Of a DNA stretch of 64,000 nucleotides, positions 1-11,200 are shown piece by piece. Both the position numbers and the translations under genes were made by a program. The notes beneath the pieces were generated by a model that saw only the letters and a program-made list of their open reading frames with translations, made no database searches and had not been told where the DNA came from. The stretch is taken from contig JADLSH010000279.1 of assembly GCA_016169945.1 (NCBI GenBank), forward strand, positions 496,001 through 560,000, in the 5' to 3' direction. The stretch comes from Trachythela sp. YZ-2020 (taxonomy: Eukaryota; Cnidaria; Anthozoa; Malacalcyonacea; Clavulariidae). Numbering within the stretch: the stretch's first letter is position 1; each line of letters opens with the position of its first letter.

Positions 1-3000
1 CTGGACAAACTGTAGCATTGGTTGGTACCAGTGGTTGTGGCAAGAGTACATCTGTTGCTTTGGTTGAACGTTTGTACGATGTCAATTCAGGATCACTGGT
101 AAGGGGGCTTTATTCAGACTGTTTTCATTAATCCTAGATAGTTAAGCGTGTGCTGTTTGTTGTTGTTTTTTGTTTGTTTGTTTGTTTTTTTCCATCAAGT
201 TGTTTTTAACTTTCTATGTTACGTTTCGTTGTCGTTGTTGTCATCGATTTCGTCATATATTAGTCTATTGATGATATTGTAGATTTATATTTTGTAATTT
301 TGTCACTGAATAGCCCCGTCAGGGGAGTGTCAATAAAGTCATTCATTCATTCCAGGGTTCGAATTTAATAACAGTGTGCAATATGCAATTTGCACAAAAA
401 TAGTGAAAATTGAATATCACTTGCAAACGATGTGCAACTTTTATGTTGCACAACTCAACATTTAAGGTAAAATTTTTCTTAGTGTTTTGTTCCCTATTCT
501 ATTTTTGACCTACTGTCGTTGCAAGGGAAGTGTTCCTAAAATATTACATCAATTCATTACATAAGTTGATCAATACATTTGCTCAAAAATTGCTCAACTT
601 CCTGTTTACTAGCATACTTGTTCCCAATTGGTCAATCAGTCACTGAAATGAGACACCTGTTTGGTCAAATACACACACAGGAAGTTGATTTTTTTTTTCA
701 CGAAATTAAATGATTTATTCCATTGCAACGACAGTAAAAGGATGTGTAAAAAGCAGAATATAGCTGAAATTTATCCGAAATATTCACCGGAAATTCGCAA
801 CAAAATGGCCGCCATTTTGTCAGTGTTTCCACTTTGCAAAATTGAAATTCCCTTACAATTTTCATTAACAAAATTTGCAAATCGATTTTTCTTCTCTAAT
901 TCGATTCATTCATTCATTCATTGGTAGGGTTTAATTGGTAAATGTGCATTCTGTATTGCTAGGTGGTGTTGTTGACACAATGATTGAGTACCTCTGCAAC
1001 TGGAATTTCATATTTCCTGCAATATGCTGTTGCAGTTGTCTGAATATTGTCTCAGTTGCATCTGAGAAGAGTGCTTCCAGTTTGACTGTCCCAAACACTG
1101 CAATTTTTGTCCAGGTACTCTGGTCTCTTCCTGTAGTAACACTGAACCAATGAGGAAATGTTCTTACTGGACCTCTAGGCGGACATTTTAGAAATGATAG
1201 AGCCACCCAGTAAAATTAACGATTGTTTTATATTCTGCCATTTCGGCTCCACGTTGCCTGCGCTGCGGAGGAAGCAACAGGCAGTTCACATAAATATTAT
1301 TTAACTATATTATACTAATTTGTGAGAATTAACTAACCACACAGCTAACAGTATTACAAGTTTTGGTTACATGATAATATATGTGGAAGCCTGGTCAACT
1401 ATATGAAAATCTCGTGCAAAATTGTTCATCAAACATGGGGAAATGTCGGAAATACAGTACATTTAATAGACCATTAACGCAAATACAAACAAAATATGAT
1501 AATGAACAACTACCTACCTTTATCCGCACTTTCAAACACTCGATAAGCTTCATAAATAAGCTTTTTTTATTAATATCTGGAGAAATTATCTGGAGAAATG
1601 ACGTGTTCTTTCAAATTTTCAATTTCACGTTTTTGCTTCTGCCATTTTAATTTTTTCCCGCCACAGTAATTTCGAGTTCCCCGCGCGCGTTATCCACGAA
1701 GTGAAGAAAACGTATCGATATCGTATGAATTATCGTATGGTTTTAGACTGTATATACAGACATATAATAGTTTCTATAAATTTGTCCCGATTAGTAGATA
1801 TTACAGACCGGCATTCGCTTTTACTTAGGTTAGTGACAAGCAAATTAAACTACCTCTCATAAGTTGTCCCTAAATAGTAAAACACACCATATCTTGAAAT
1901 AATATATTTTCTCAGGGAAGGATGAATAACACCCCCTACCTCCACCTGCTTAATAACTTGGTGCCTTTATCAGCTGTTTGCTCCTGCCAATTCGTTCTAC
2001 CCCCTGCCTTTTGGTTAAGCATTGACGCTTTTCTTAACAATTTCCAGACGATTGATGGCAATGATGTCAGAGAACTAAATGTGAAATGGCTCCGAGGTCA
2101 GATTGGTATAGTTTCACAAGAACCAGTGTTGTTTGATCTGTCAATCAGAGACAATATTGCTTACGGAGATACCACAAGAACTTTTAGTGATAAAGAAATT
2201 GAAGAGGCTGCAAGATCTGCTAACATTCATGATTTTATTTCATCACTACCAAATGTAATTAACTACTTTTTTAGTATTGTTTGTTGTCCTCAGGAGTTTA
2301 GGAATACAAAAAAATGGAAATCAAAATGGTATCCAAATGGAATCGAAATACTGATTTTTCAGCAAGCGATCGACTCCACGCATTTGGACACAGTAATTAC
2401 CAGGGCGTTTATATATATAAGCGCCCTGGTAATTACCCATTTTTGTTAGATTGTTAGCCTTAAAGTAGTTAGGACATTTAGTTGTTTATTATTTATAATA
2501 GTTTGTTAGTTAGTTATTCATTTGGTTAAATAGTTGGTTGGTTTATATATCGTTAATTATATGGTTGATTAGTAAGTTGGTTTGCTAAATAATAATTTGT
2601 AGTTAGATGTAATTAGTTAGGTAATTAGAGAACAAATGAGTTGAACAGGTTTGTTAGTTAGTGTTTAATCATTTGGCTAAGTAATTAGAGAGCAAATGAA
2701 TTAATAGAGTCGTTAGTTACTGCAATTGTATTACGTTGTAAGGTAATTAGCAAGCAAATGCGTCACTAAGGTAGTTAAGTAATTAGAGACGGAATTAGGT
2801 AATTAGACGTAATTAGAGACTGAAAATGAATTAGAGTCTCGTTAGATGTAGTAACTAGTTAGTTAGGCCGGTAATTATGTTGGCTAATAACTCAGTAGCC
2901 TTCACAGGCCAGTGTTAGCATCTTTTAGCATCTAAATTTCATGTTAAAGTTTGAAATTTTAACTAAAAGCTTGACAAATACATAATTATTTGTTACAACC

Positions 3001-4232
3001 AGGGTTACGACACGATAGTGGGCGACAAAGGAACTCTACTATCAGGAGGTCAAAAACAAAGAATCGCCATTGCACGAGCATTGATTAGTGATCCTAAAAT
3101 ACTTTTACTGGATGAAGCAACTTCAGCCTTGGATACTGAGAGTGAAAAGGTTAGATGCTGTTACTTTTAACTATTCTGTTTCTCGTTTGTTCTGTTATGT
3201 TTTTATTGCCGTAAATCCTCTATTAAAGCCCCTGGGGCCTTATCTATTTTAGGCATGTTTGGGGGGACGATGTTTTTGGAGAGGGGGTAATAGAGGGGGC
3301 TTAATGTGTATAAATTGGACATTAGACGAACTATCAGGAACATATCAGAAATGATTTGTTCCTAGAACTATTGCCAGTATATTTTATATATATACACGGC
3401 TCTCACGAAGAGCATTTTGTAATGATGAGACACCGTGTTTAATAAAGTTCAATTCAATTCAAAGTATAGATCGCGCTTTATTGTAGCTAGTTTGTCTGGA
3501 TAGTTCGTCTCGTTAATTAAAGGTACGTTCACACGCTGTGATTTGTCGGTTTTAGGTTTTGCTGAATGTTAATGACGAATATTTTCAGTTGATGATGTCA
3601 CCAGATGACGTTTGCCACGTATTTTTCAAATATCATTAACGTGCATCTGAAATCGGGCCGACAAATCGCAACGTGTGAACGTACCTTAACGCATTAAGGG
3701 CCCTCAGTATTTGGTGTATAGACCCATTGCACTGACGTCACAAATCCTCAAAGTGTCCTCCAGATGCCCCCTAAATAAAAAAATAATAATACTAAAAAGT
3801 ATTATTGTATTAAATAAAAACAAAAAAATACTAAAAAGTATTAAAGTTTTTATTTAATTTTAAAATTTATATTTAATATGCATAGATAATTGCTAATTTG
3901 TCCTCCAGTTGCATACGTCACTGGCGATGTGACGTCATGTGCGATGGGTCTATACTGTTGTGGTGACCCTGCCACTCCTTTATGTGGTAAAGTTAGATAA
4001 ATAAATAAACTAACAAATCTTTTACCAGGTGGTACAAGAAGCACTGGACAAAGCAAGCATTGGTCGTACAACGCTAATCATAGCACACCGTCTGTCTACG
4101 ATTCACCATGCAGACTCAATCGTTGTCATACGTAAAGGCAGAGTGGTTGAACGGGGCACTCACCAACAGCTACTGGCATTGAAGGGAATATATCATGCTC
4201 TACATAAAGCACAGTCGCTAGCGGGAAAATAG
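1..4232 (+). CDS. ABCB1-like: ABCB1/MDR-type ABC transporter, C-terminal nucleotide-binding domain (5' partial)
   Basis: Exons are about 1-98, 2048-2254, 3003-3149 and 4029-4232 (stop TAG), all with GT-AG introns that keep frame; the gene begins upstream of the window. Together they encode the second ATP-binding cassette: Walker [11 protein letters not shown]-loop VSQEP, signature LSGGQ, Walker B LLLDEA and H-loop IAHR, in the normal order. The end ([14 protein letters not shown], then a short tail) is typical of full-length P-glycoproteins (ABCB1 group), which pump lipophilic compounds across the plasma membrane using ATP. No membrane segment falls in the window, so a half transporter of the same family cannot be formally excluded. 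All catalytic motifs look intact. The gene converges on ZC3H18, whose stop codon lies 1.05 kb downstream. Confidence 0.9.
300..354 (+). mobile_element. LINE 3' tail remnant
   Basis: A short hairpin (GCCCCGTCAGGGG) is followed by AATAAAG and TTCATTCATTC. This is the look of a non-LTR retrotransposon 3' end that finishes in a short tandem repeat. It lies in the first ABCB intron, and no coding part is attached. Confidence 0.5.
513..734. mobile_element. TA-flanked MITE, copy 1
   Basis: The terminal inverted repeat begins CTGTCGTTGCAA and the other end is TTGCAACGACAG, with TA on both outer sides (511-512 and 735-736). The interior is nearly the same as the copy at 11936-12192. It is non-coding. 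TA flanks suggest mobilisation by a Tc1/mariner-type transposase, which is inference. Confidence 0.8.
930..1215 (+). mobile_element. tRNA-derived SINE, near full-length copy
   Basis: The head resembles a degenerate tRNA (GTGGTGTTG..., then ATTGAGTACCTCTGC, then a box B-like part at about 1003-1020). The body carries the family signature CCTGTAGTAACACTG, then CTTACTGGACCTCTAGG and a GATAGAGCCA tail. The same body recurs more than ten times in the window. Confidence 0.65.
2393..2436. repeat. Near-perfect 44-bp palindrome
   Basis: The left arm GTAATTACCAGGGCGTTT is matched by its reverse complement at the right end with one mismatch, around a TA-rich centre. It sits in the intron 140 bp after an ABCB donor. 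It could be the core of a foldback element. Confidence 0.75.
2455..2890. repeat. Degenerate TTAGTTAG/TAATTAG tandem array
   Basis: About 435 bp of the ABCB intron consist of imperfect repeats of TTAGTTAG, GTAATTAGAG and related words such as TAGAGAGCAAATGA. There is no coding potential. It probably grew by slippage. Confidence 0.6.
3405..3462 (+). mobile_element. LINE 3' tail remnant (CAATT tail)
   Basis: CTCACGAAGAGCATTTTG is followed by GTTTAATAAAGTTCAATTC with repeated CAATT. This arrangement of a small hairpin, AATAAAG and a short tandem tail is typical of invertebrate non-LTR retrotransposon ends. No reverse-transcriptase sequence is attached. Confidence 0.5.
3521..3685. mobile_element. 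TTAA-flanked MITE (GGTACGTTCACAC family), copy 1
   Basis: It begins AGGTACGTTCACACGCTGTG and ends with the reverse complement GTGTGAACGTACC. TTAA is present on both sides (3517-3520 and 3686-3689), as for piggyBac-type insertions. A second copy in opposite orientation lies at 12496-12653. Confidence 0.8.
3716..3955. mobile_element. Foldback/MITE next to the last ABCB exon
   Basis: The ends GTATAGACCCATTGCACTGA and GTGCGATGGGTCTATAC are inverted repeats, each with GTGACGTCA or its complement just inside. The interior is AT-rich with repeats of AATACTAAAAAGTATT. It is non-coding and ends 73 bp before the final ABCB exon. Confidence 0.75.
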
Positions 4233-4314
4233 ACGTGAATGGACAATGAACAGAGGGTTTTTATTGGGTTTTTATTTGGGTTTTTATTTGGGTTTTTATG
4301 GGGGGTTTTCAAGC

Positions 4315-4471
4315 CAATACACCCTTTCGATAATTACGTCACAAATTCCTCCTTAGTCCGGGAGCATCGTTCTCATGAATCGTGAGCGAATTACATTTCG
4401 TCTTGATTCACGAGAGCGACGCTGCAAGGCCAAGAAAGTATTCGTGACGTAATTATCGAAAGGGTGTATTG
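4315..4471. mobile_element. Foldback element with 28-bp perfect inverted ends
   Basis: The left end (CAATACACCCTTTCGATAAT, continuing to 4342) is repeated as its exact reverse complement at 4444-4471. The inner parts also pair imperfectly, so most of the 157 bp can fold back. It is non-coding. Confidence 0.85.
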
Positions 4472-4495
4472 TCAGCTGTTCCATACGATTTTTTA

Positions 4496-4626
4496 GGTAA
4501 GTACTTCAACTTGCACGTCGGATATTTTGGATCCTTACATATGCGTTAGGGTTCGTCAAGGTTAGGGATCGGTTTAGAGTCTGGGTCATACGGATCCAAA
4601 ATATCCGTGCAAGATGAAGTACCTAT
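4496..4626. mobile_element. Foldback element with TTAGGG-like centre
   Basis: The arms 4496-4534 and 4592-4626 are near-perfect inverted repeats containing GGATATTTTGGATCC. The loop reads GCGTTAGGGTTCGTCAAGG and then TTAGGGATCGG. It follows the previous foldback element at 25 bp. Confidence 0.8.
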
Positions 4627-5282
4627 ACCGTGTTTTAAGGATATTTTTATAGCATAGTTTGTTCACTGTGGTTTGTTTTAGCTATCAGCGAAGATATTTT
4701 TAAAGTTGCTACCGAACGATACGTAAATGTCAGTATTCAATTAACCCCATTCAGAATTTCTGTCCAATTACAGAACGGCTTGACCATTCCTAATATACAA
4801 TGGTATTGGTTAAGCTATAGTGATTGGGCAGGCGAGTTGGGTGTAGCAATTTTGCTGTCAACAATAGAGCATGCATGCGCTCTTCTAAGTTGCGTTATAA
4901 TGTTTCCTGTAACCACGCTCATCTAATGTGATCTGGAAAATACTGTAAGCATTACAATAAATACCATTTTGTTGTGTTTTAAATGCATTTTGCTATACAG
5001 GCTGGTTAAGAGTTTATTCAACGCCACCCTGGCATCCCTTGTTTTACAATCCAAGACGTAGATTGTAAATATTCGATAAACATGTTCTTCTTGAACATGT
5101 TTAATAAAATAATTAACAGTTCCCGTTCTACTACTGTATTTCATAAACTGTGGTTTTTCTTTTAACACTCCAACTCAACGCATAGTGGACTCGAACTCAA
5201 TTGTCATATCTACATTTGAAAGATTCTTATTTTACACCAAAGAACAGAACGTACTTTAAAAAATAGTGAAAATTGCATTATG

Positions 5283-8200
5283 CTATTCGATTTTTGCGCG
5301 CTTTTTGCGTTTTATAGCGCTTTCAACGGCTCTTAGTTCTCGCAGGAGTTCCTCGCGCCGGCTGGACGCGCCCGTAGGGGATTTGGAACTAGTCCGACTC
5401 TCACTAGTTTTGTCTGTAGTCTTTTGTGCGTGATCGTCTGTGCGTTGATCGTCTGTGCGTTGATTGGCCGATTCGCTCTGATCACGTGTGCGCTTTCGTG
5501 GGTCACTTGTTTGTTTACGTGAATCACGTGATTGTTCACGTGACTCTTCATGTGACTGATCACGTGATTTTTCGCGTTGATCACGTGATTGTTCACGTTG
5601 TTCACGTGTCTTGTCACGTGACTCGTGTTTCGAGCTGGAACTGGTGGCATGGTTGGTTTTCGAGCTAGAACTTGGTTCACCACTTCGAGATGAACTTGGC
5701 GTAGTATGACTTGTGCGGCTAGACGTGTGATTGTCTCTGGATGAAGTAGAAGGTACGGTATTGCTTTTTGATTGACTAGAATGCACAGGTGATGACTGCT
5801 TGGATCGCGACTGCTTCCTGGGATCGGGCTGTTTCCGGGAATCTGACGGTTTGCGAGTATCGGATTGCTTTCTGGGACCCGAGGATTTTCTGGAATCGGA
5901 TGACTAGACGAAAAGTAACACGAGCATTTGGTACTTTTGGTAACAATTTGTGCACTCTTTACGAGTGTATTGCGCACTCTTCGAAAAATAGTGCGATTTA
6001 TACTAGAGATTAATGCAGAGTTGCAAAATACTGCGGGTATGTGGGTACCAGCCGTGAGGAACGTTTATTGGCATTGAGGAAGGTTGAAAGTGAAACACTA
6101 AATGAAATATCACCCCTTCGCCTCCCCCCCCCCTACTGTCCGCCACTGCAGTCAGACTAGCAGTACTGCAATGGCCAACTAGCAAATCTACCCAGACAAA
6201 AGCCTGCATGTCGGAAAATTTCTAGTTATTTTGAGGAAGGTTGGGAAAACTCAAAATCCTAGCCGGAGGAAGGTTGAAAACGTTTTGCAACTCTGGATGA
6301 ATGATTTGGATAAAGAAAAGATCGTTGATCTGATTTGTTTTAGTTTGTGGAAAACACTACGCATACTAATTCCTGCAAAGATTTCGATCCGTAAAGCCCG
6401 GTTCACGCGAGTGAGATAAACATAAGCAGAAATACAAAAGAAAACTTTCCCTCTAGGGCTTAAAAAGACAAAGCGGGAAGAATTTTCTTTTGAAATGTCT
6501 TTTGTTCCGGCTTAGCTTATGCTTAGAGGCTTGTGCTTATGCTTGTGCTTATGTCGACGTTTATGTTGCACACTTCACTGCATCCCTTTGTTTTACCTTT
6601 TGTCTTTCCTTAAGCTTGTGCTTATCTCACTCGTGTGAACCAGGCTCAAGACTGGATCGGTATTCTATATCACCATGCACGTACCTTAGACGACGATGTA
6701 GACTTTGCAGATCTATGTTCCTCATGTTTCTCCCCACCCCTATTACTTTCCATAGCCCGCGACGATGACTTATGCTGAGACCGTTCATCTCCACGTTGAT
6801 CAGAATCTTTCTTTGTTTTTTCCTCATTTTCTTCCTCGCTCCCAGTCTCCGATTCACTTTCACTGCTGCTCTCTTCGCTTCCAGTTTCCTCGCTAGAACT
6901 TTCCTCGCTCGAACTTCCACTTTCATCATGAACATTCATTTTTTCATCTTCCTCATCTTCGGAAATATCTTCTATTTTACTCTCTCTTCTCACCGGCTCT
7001 GGCTTTTTACTGACTTCAGTCTAAATTGATGAAAGATATAAATTTGGTTGGAAACATCAAACAATGGTTGGGACGGCGTGATCGGTAATAACCAAAACAC
7101 CCTTCCAGAAAGTACTTTGCATTGGCTATAGAACCTCGTTTTCGTGATTCAGACCTCGGCTTTAAAGCCATTTATCTTGTTACTGGTAATGTAATTACAT
7201 AAAGGTCTCTTATACCACCTACCATAACAGTATGATTTCGCAATTGTGTCACCAGTAACAAGATAAAGGGCTCTAAAGTCAATATCTTAATCACGAAAAC
7301 GTGGCTGTACTGCCCCTGTGTATTCGATGTGCTGTGCTGTGCTGTGCTGTGCTGTGCTGTGCTGTGTGTACTACATATACACTGTACTACTACACTGCAC
7401 ACTACTACTACACTACTGTACTACTGTGTATAATACTGTACTGTACTGTACTGTACTGTACTCAAATGATGACATCAAAAAATTGCCAGAATGTCAGAAA
7501 ATATGTCTTGCAAATTGCGTTTTTTGAACGAAGCTGTAACTTGTCTCCTTGATATGCAAATAGTAAATTTAGTGTTTTTTTGATAGATTAAGGTGTGCTC
7601 TTTCACACTACATGCACCATAACTTAGTAACTGGTCGGAGACATAAAAATTTGGGGCCTGAAATGATGACGTCAAAAAATTGCCAGAAAATATGCATTGC
7701 AAATTGTGTTTTATGAACGAAGCTGTAACTTGTCTCCTTATTAGCCAATATAGCGGAAATTGACGTCCAAAATCTGTGAAGGTCGTAAACAGTTTTCATA
7801 CCATTTTTCCAGCTAATTATTATTATTTAAATCGAAGTCAAAACACGAAATTTTGGCTCACTCCTTGCAGCCTTGTCCTAACCGCACCGACAAAAACAAT
7901 AGAAAGGGAGGTCAATTTCCGCCATCTTTGGCTTCACTTTTTAGACGCGAGTTCTCACTCCAGATATATATGGAGCTCACTGGTGCAAGATGTCTATCCG
8001 CCCTGGGCTAGTTCTTCATGTAAGGTTCATATAAACACCCTGAATTCTCATTACCTTCTTTCCAACTTCACCCTTATCATCAACGTCCATCTTTTCCACT
8101 TTATGTTGCTTTCTTTTCCTTTCATCATTTTCCTCGTCATCATTTTCCTTAGAATCACTTCCACTATCATCACTTTCACTTTCATCATCGTCGCTACTTT

Positions 8201-11200
8201 CGCTTTCACTGCTGGCCGAGCTGATCGGACTGGCATCGCGGACTGTCGGAATCTTCGCCTCTGAACTTGCTGCTCGAGATCTGAAACGCGAACCAATTAT
8301 GACTGGATGCAGAAGGGTTTCTGTACATCGCAATTTCGAGCCAAAACTATATAGTACATATTTTAGACCTAACTATTTGCATGCAACTATAGACCCTCCG
8401 GGCAGGAATAGAACTTGTCTAAAATAGTGGTATTTTCGCTATGATGAACATAGCATTAATGATTTATTTATCAAAATTTTAACTGTCCCATGGCCAGAAA
8501 TCGCGGACATCCTTTATACTAATTTACATGTCACCTTTTTAAATATGGCTTCAAATGTTAACAGTAAATTATATTATTTATCTTTATTAGCTCTATACAA
8601 GAATGCAGCACTAAGAATATACTAAAATGCAGGATGAATATTAACCAAAGGCAAGTCAATATCACACTAAATATTTCGAAAGACTATCGCCTGTATTCTA
8701 AAAGTTCACTCACACTCACACTCACACTCACACTCAAAGAGTGGAGGTTCAATCTAAGCTTCCCTTGAGTGTCAGTGCTATTTTTGAATAGCTGGAGGGT
8801 AAGTACTCACATAGTATGGTACGGCACTAACCCTCCAGCTTTTCAAAAACAGCACTGACACTCAAGTTAAGCTCAGAGTGAACCTCCACTCTTTCAGTGT
8901 GAGTGAGCTTTTAGAATACAGGCGTATGTGTTGCAACCAGCGAACGGGGCAAGTTGCAAACGACTTACTTTATCCTTATATTTTGCGATTTACAACATCG
9001 CGCAATACAATTTACTGTTTACAGCCATATTTAAAAGGTAATATGTAAATTAGTAAGAAAGTAGAATTTCTGGCCATGCAACCCCTGCATGCAACTAATC
9101 ATTTATCCCGGATTGTATATCAAGATAATACTTACGACGATTCTTGTTCTGTCGGCTTTACTACTTTCTCCTATAAAAGAAAATATAAAATTAGTTTTCA
9201 ATTGTACGAATAAACCCGCAGTTAGGTCGTTGTAGCTATACTCAAACATGGGCATCTAGTGCAGGTGGTATTCCTTATTTGGCAGCCGTGGCTTGAGCCC
9301 GAACTACCTGAAAGAGACAAAAACATCGAAATACTGACGTGTATTTAATCCTTTTCAGGTAGTTCAGAAATCTATTAAGCTTATGGTAGTAATCACTACG
9401 TTATTTTAAACAAAATATAGCCAACCAACTTTTTGACGAAGGGAAGGGAATAACGCATCCTCAACTATCACAGAATATGGTAAATCGCGTGATATTTCAA
9501 TATTTTTGGTAAATTTTGGGTAAATATATTTGAACAATTTCTAACACTGGAAATTTAAACTAAATGGGATTGTGAGCTGTCATTTCAAAACCTAAAAGTT
9601 TGACTGAATCTAATTTCAAACTTACCTGAAACTAGCTTCATGAAATATCAAGTCTGGAAAAGCATACCTTAATATCAGCTGACTTAGATTTCACATCAGG
9701 TTTCTTCACAGTAGAGTCCTCGGGACTTGCTTTATAACTACGTTGAGATTCACGTTGAGTTTCACGTGGGGGTGAAATATCAACGGCTTCAATCACTGGT
9801 TTCTTACTAGACTTTGATTCAATATCCTTTTTCTCAGGACTATACCAAGAGATAAAATGTAAATTTTTCTTCAAAAACTTGCATCTGTGTTCATAATAAT
9901 AAATTCAGATTTTTCGGCATAAACTTTACTTTTCATTCAAGGATTATAGAAAGGTCTAAATTTTACGAACATTGTGCAATTATTCGTGGTCATTTTTGTG
10001 AAACAAAAACAACATTAATAACTGCCTAAAACGTTGCAAATATAAATAAATTTACACCTTCGTTTGTCAACAGTCAACTACTTACTCAAGTGTTTTATCT
10101 TTACTTTTATCTTCCTCGCGCTTGGTTCTCGGAGGAGAAACGTTTGCAGTAATAGGTTGTGACTGTTCGCTTGGTGGCAGCGATGGTGAGGGCACGTCCT
10201 TCTTCTCTCCTTCAGCCTCGTCTTCATCCGATGAACTACTCTCCGAATCTTCGCTACCTTCGGACTCTGTCGCCGAGTGCTTCGAGTGCTTCGAATGCTT
10301 CGAGTGTTCGGAACTCTTCGACTTCGAGGGCGATGGAGAACGCGAGCCGGACTGGGAACTAGACTGCGAGGAGGATGAAGAGGACTGGGAAGATGTTGAG
10401 GAAGATCGTCTTCGTGTTTTTGGTGATGGTGCTCGTCGCCACGGGTCCACCCATTGGTCACTCGTTTGGCCGAACCTTGTCGTTGTTTTTGTGACCTAAG
10501 TGAAAATTGAACGAATTTTTTCAAATTTGTATAATAACCGAGCTATTCCCTTTACCTAACGTAGTTAAGCTGTAGTTAAGAGTTTTATACAACCGACCCC
10601 CTTATATACATTAGATTGTTAACACATTGATTATATAATGTTCACTGCTGTCAATCGTATATGTAAGGTATCCAAACTGACCTATGAACAGCAACTACAG
10701 TAAAGGCTGCATTCCAGTCGTGCGTCTTTCGTACGCACGAACACGCACGGAAAAGTTTAACCCATTTAAATGTTACTTATGAAATAACCAAGTGAATAAA
10801 TGTACAGAATTTAGTGTTCCGTAAGTTTTAGTATGCATTTCTTAACTTATTTGTAAAATATTAAAAACTTAGAAGGATTTAAACTTTTCCGTGCGTGTAC
10901 GTACGTATAAAAAACGCATGACTGGAAAGCAGCCGTTAGCAATTTCTGTAAAACATTTTGCTGAAGAAAAAGTTCCAGTACTTTTTCCATCTCTAGCAGG
11001 GGTGTAAGTTCAAATTGATCACTTGAATACAAACAACATGCCACAGCCAGTATTTGCTGTTATTTTCACATTACTTAGAAGTAATTTTCTCTACAGGAAA
11101 ATGTTTCCTGAAACTTGCCTGCCTTCGGGAAACTTGCCTTGGACAAACAACATGCCACAGTCAGTATTTGTTGTTATTTGCACATTACTTAGAAGTAATT

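Larger units (their letters stand above)
4233..5282. other. Intergenic region between convergent ABCB and ZC3H18
   Basis: After the ABCB stop there are three GGGTTTTTATTTG-like direct repeats (4257-4310), then two foldback elements (listed separately), then unique AT-rich DNA. AATAAA near 4957 on the plus strand and its complement near 5014 may be the poly(A) signals of the two convergent genes. I see no further coding sequence. Confidence 0.5.

Noticed and set aside
6003..6209. ORFs in the last ZC3H18 intron
   Set aside because: They overlap a MITE and are bounded by clear splice sites of the real gene.
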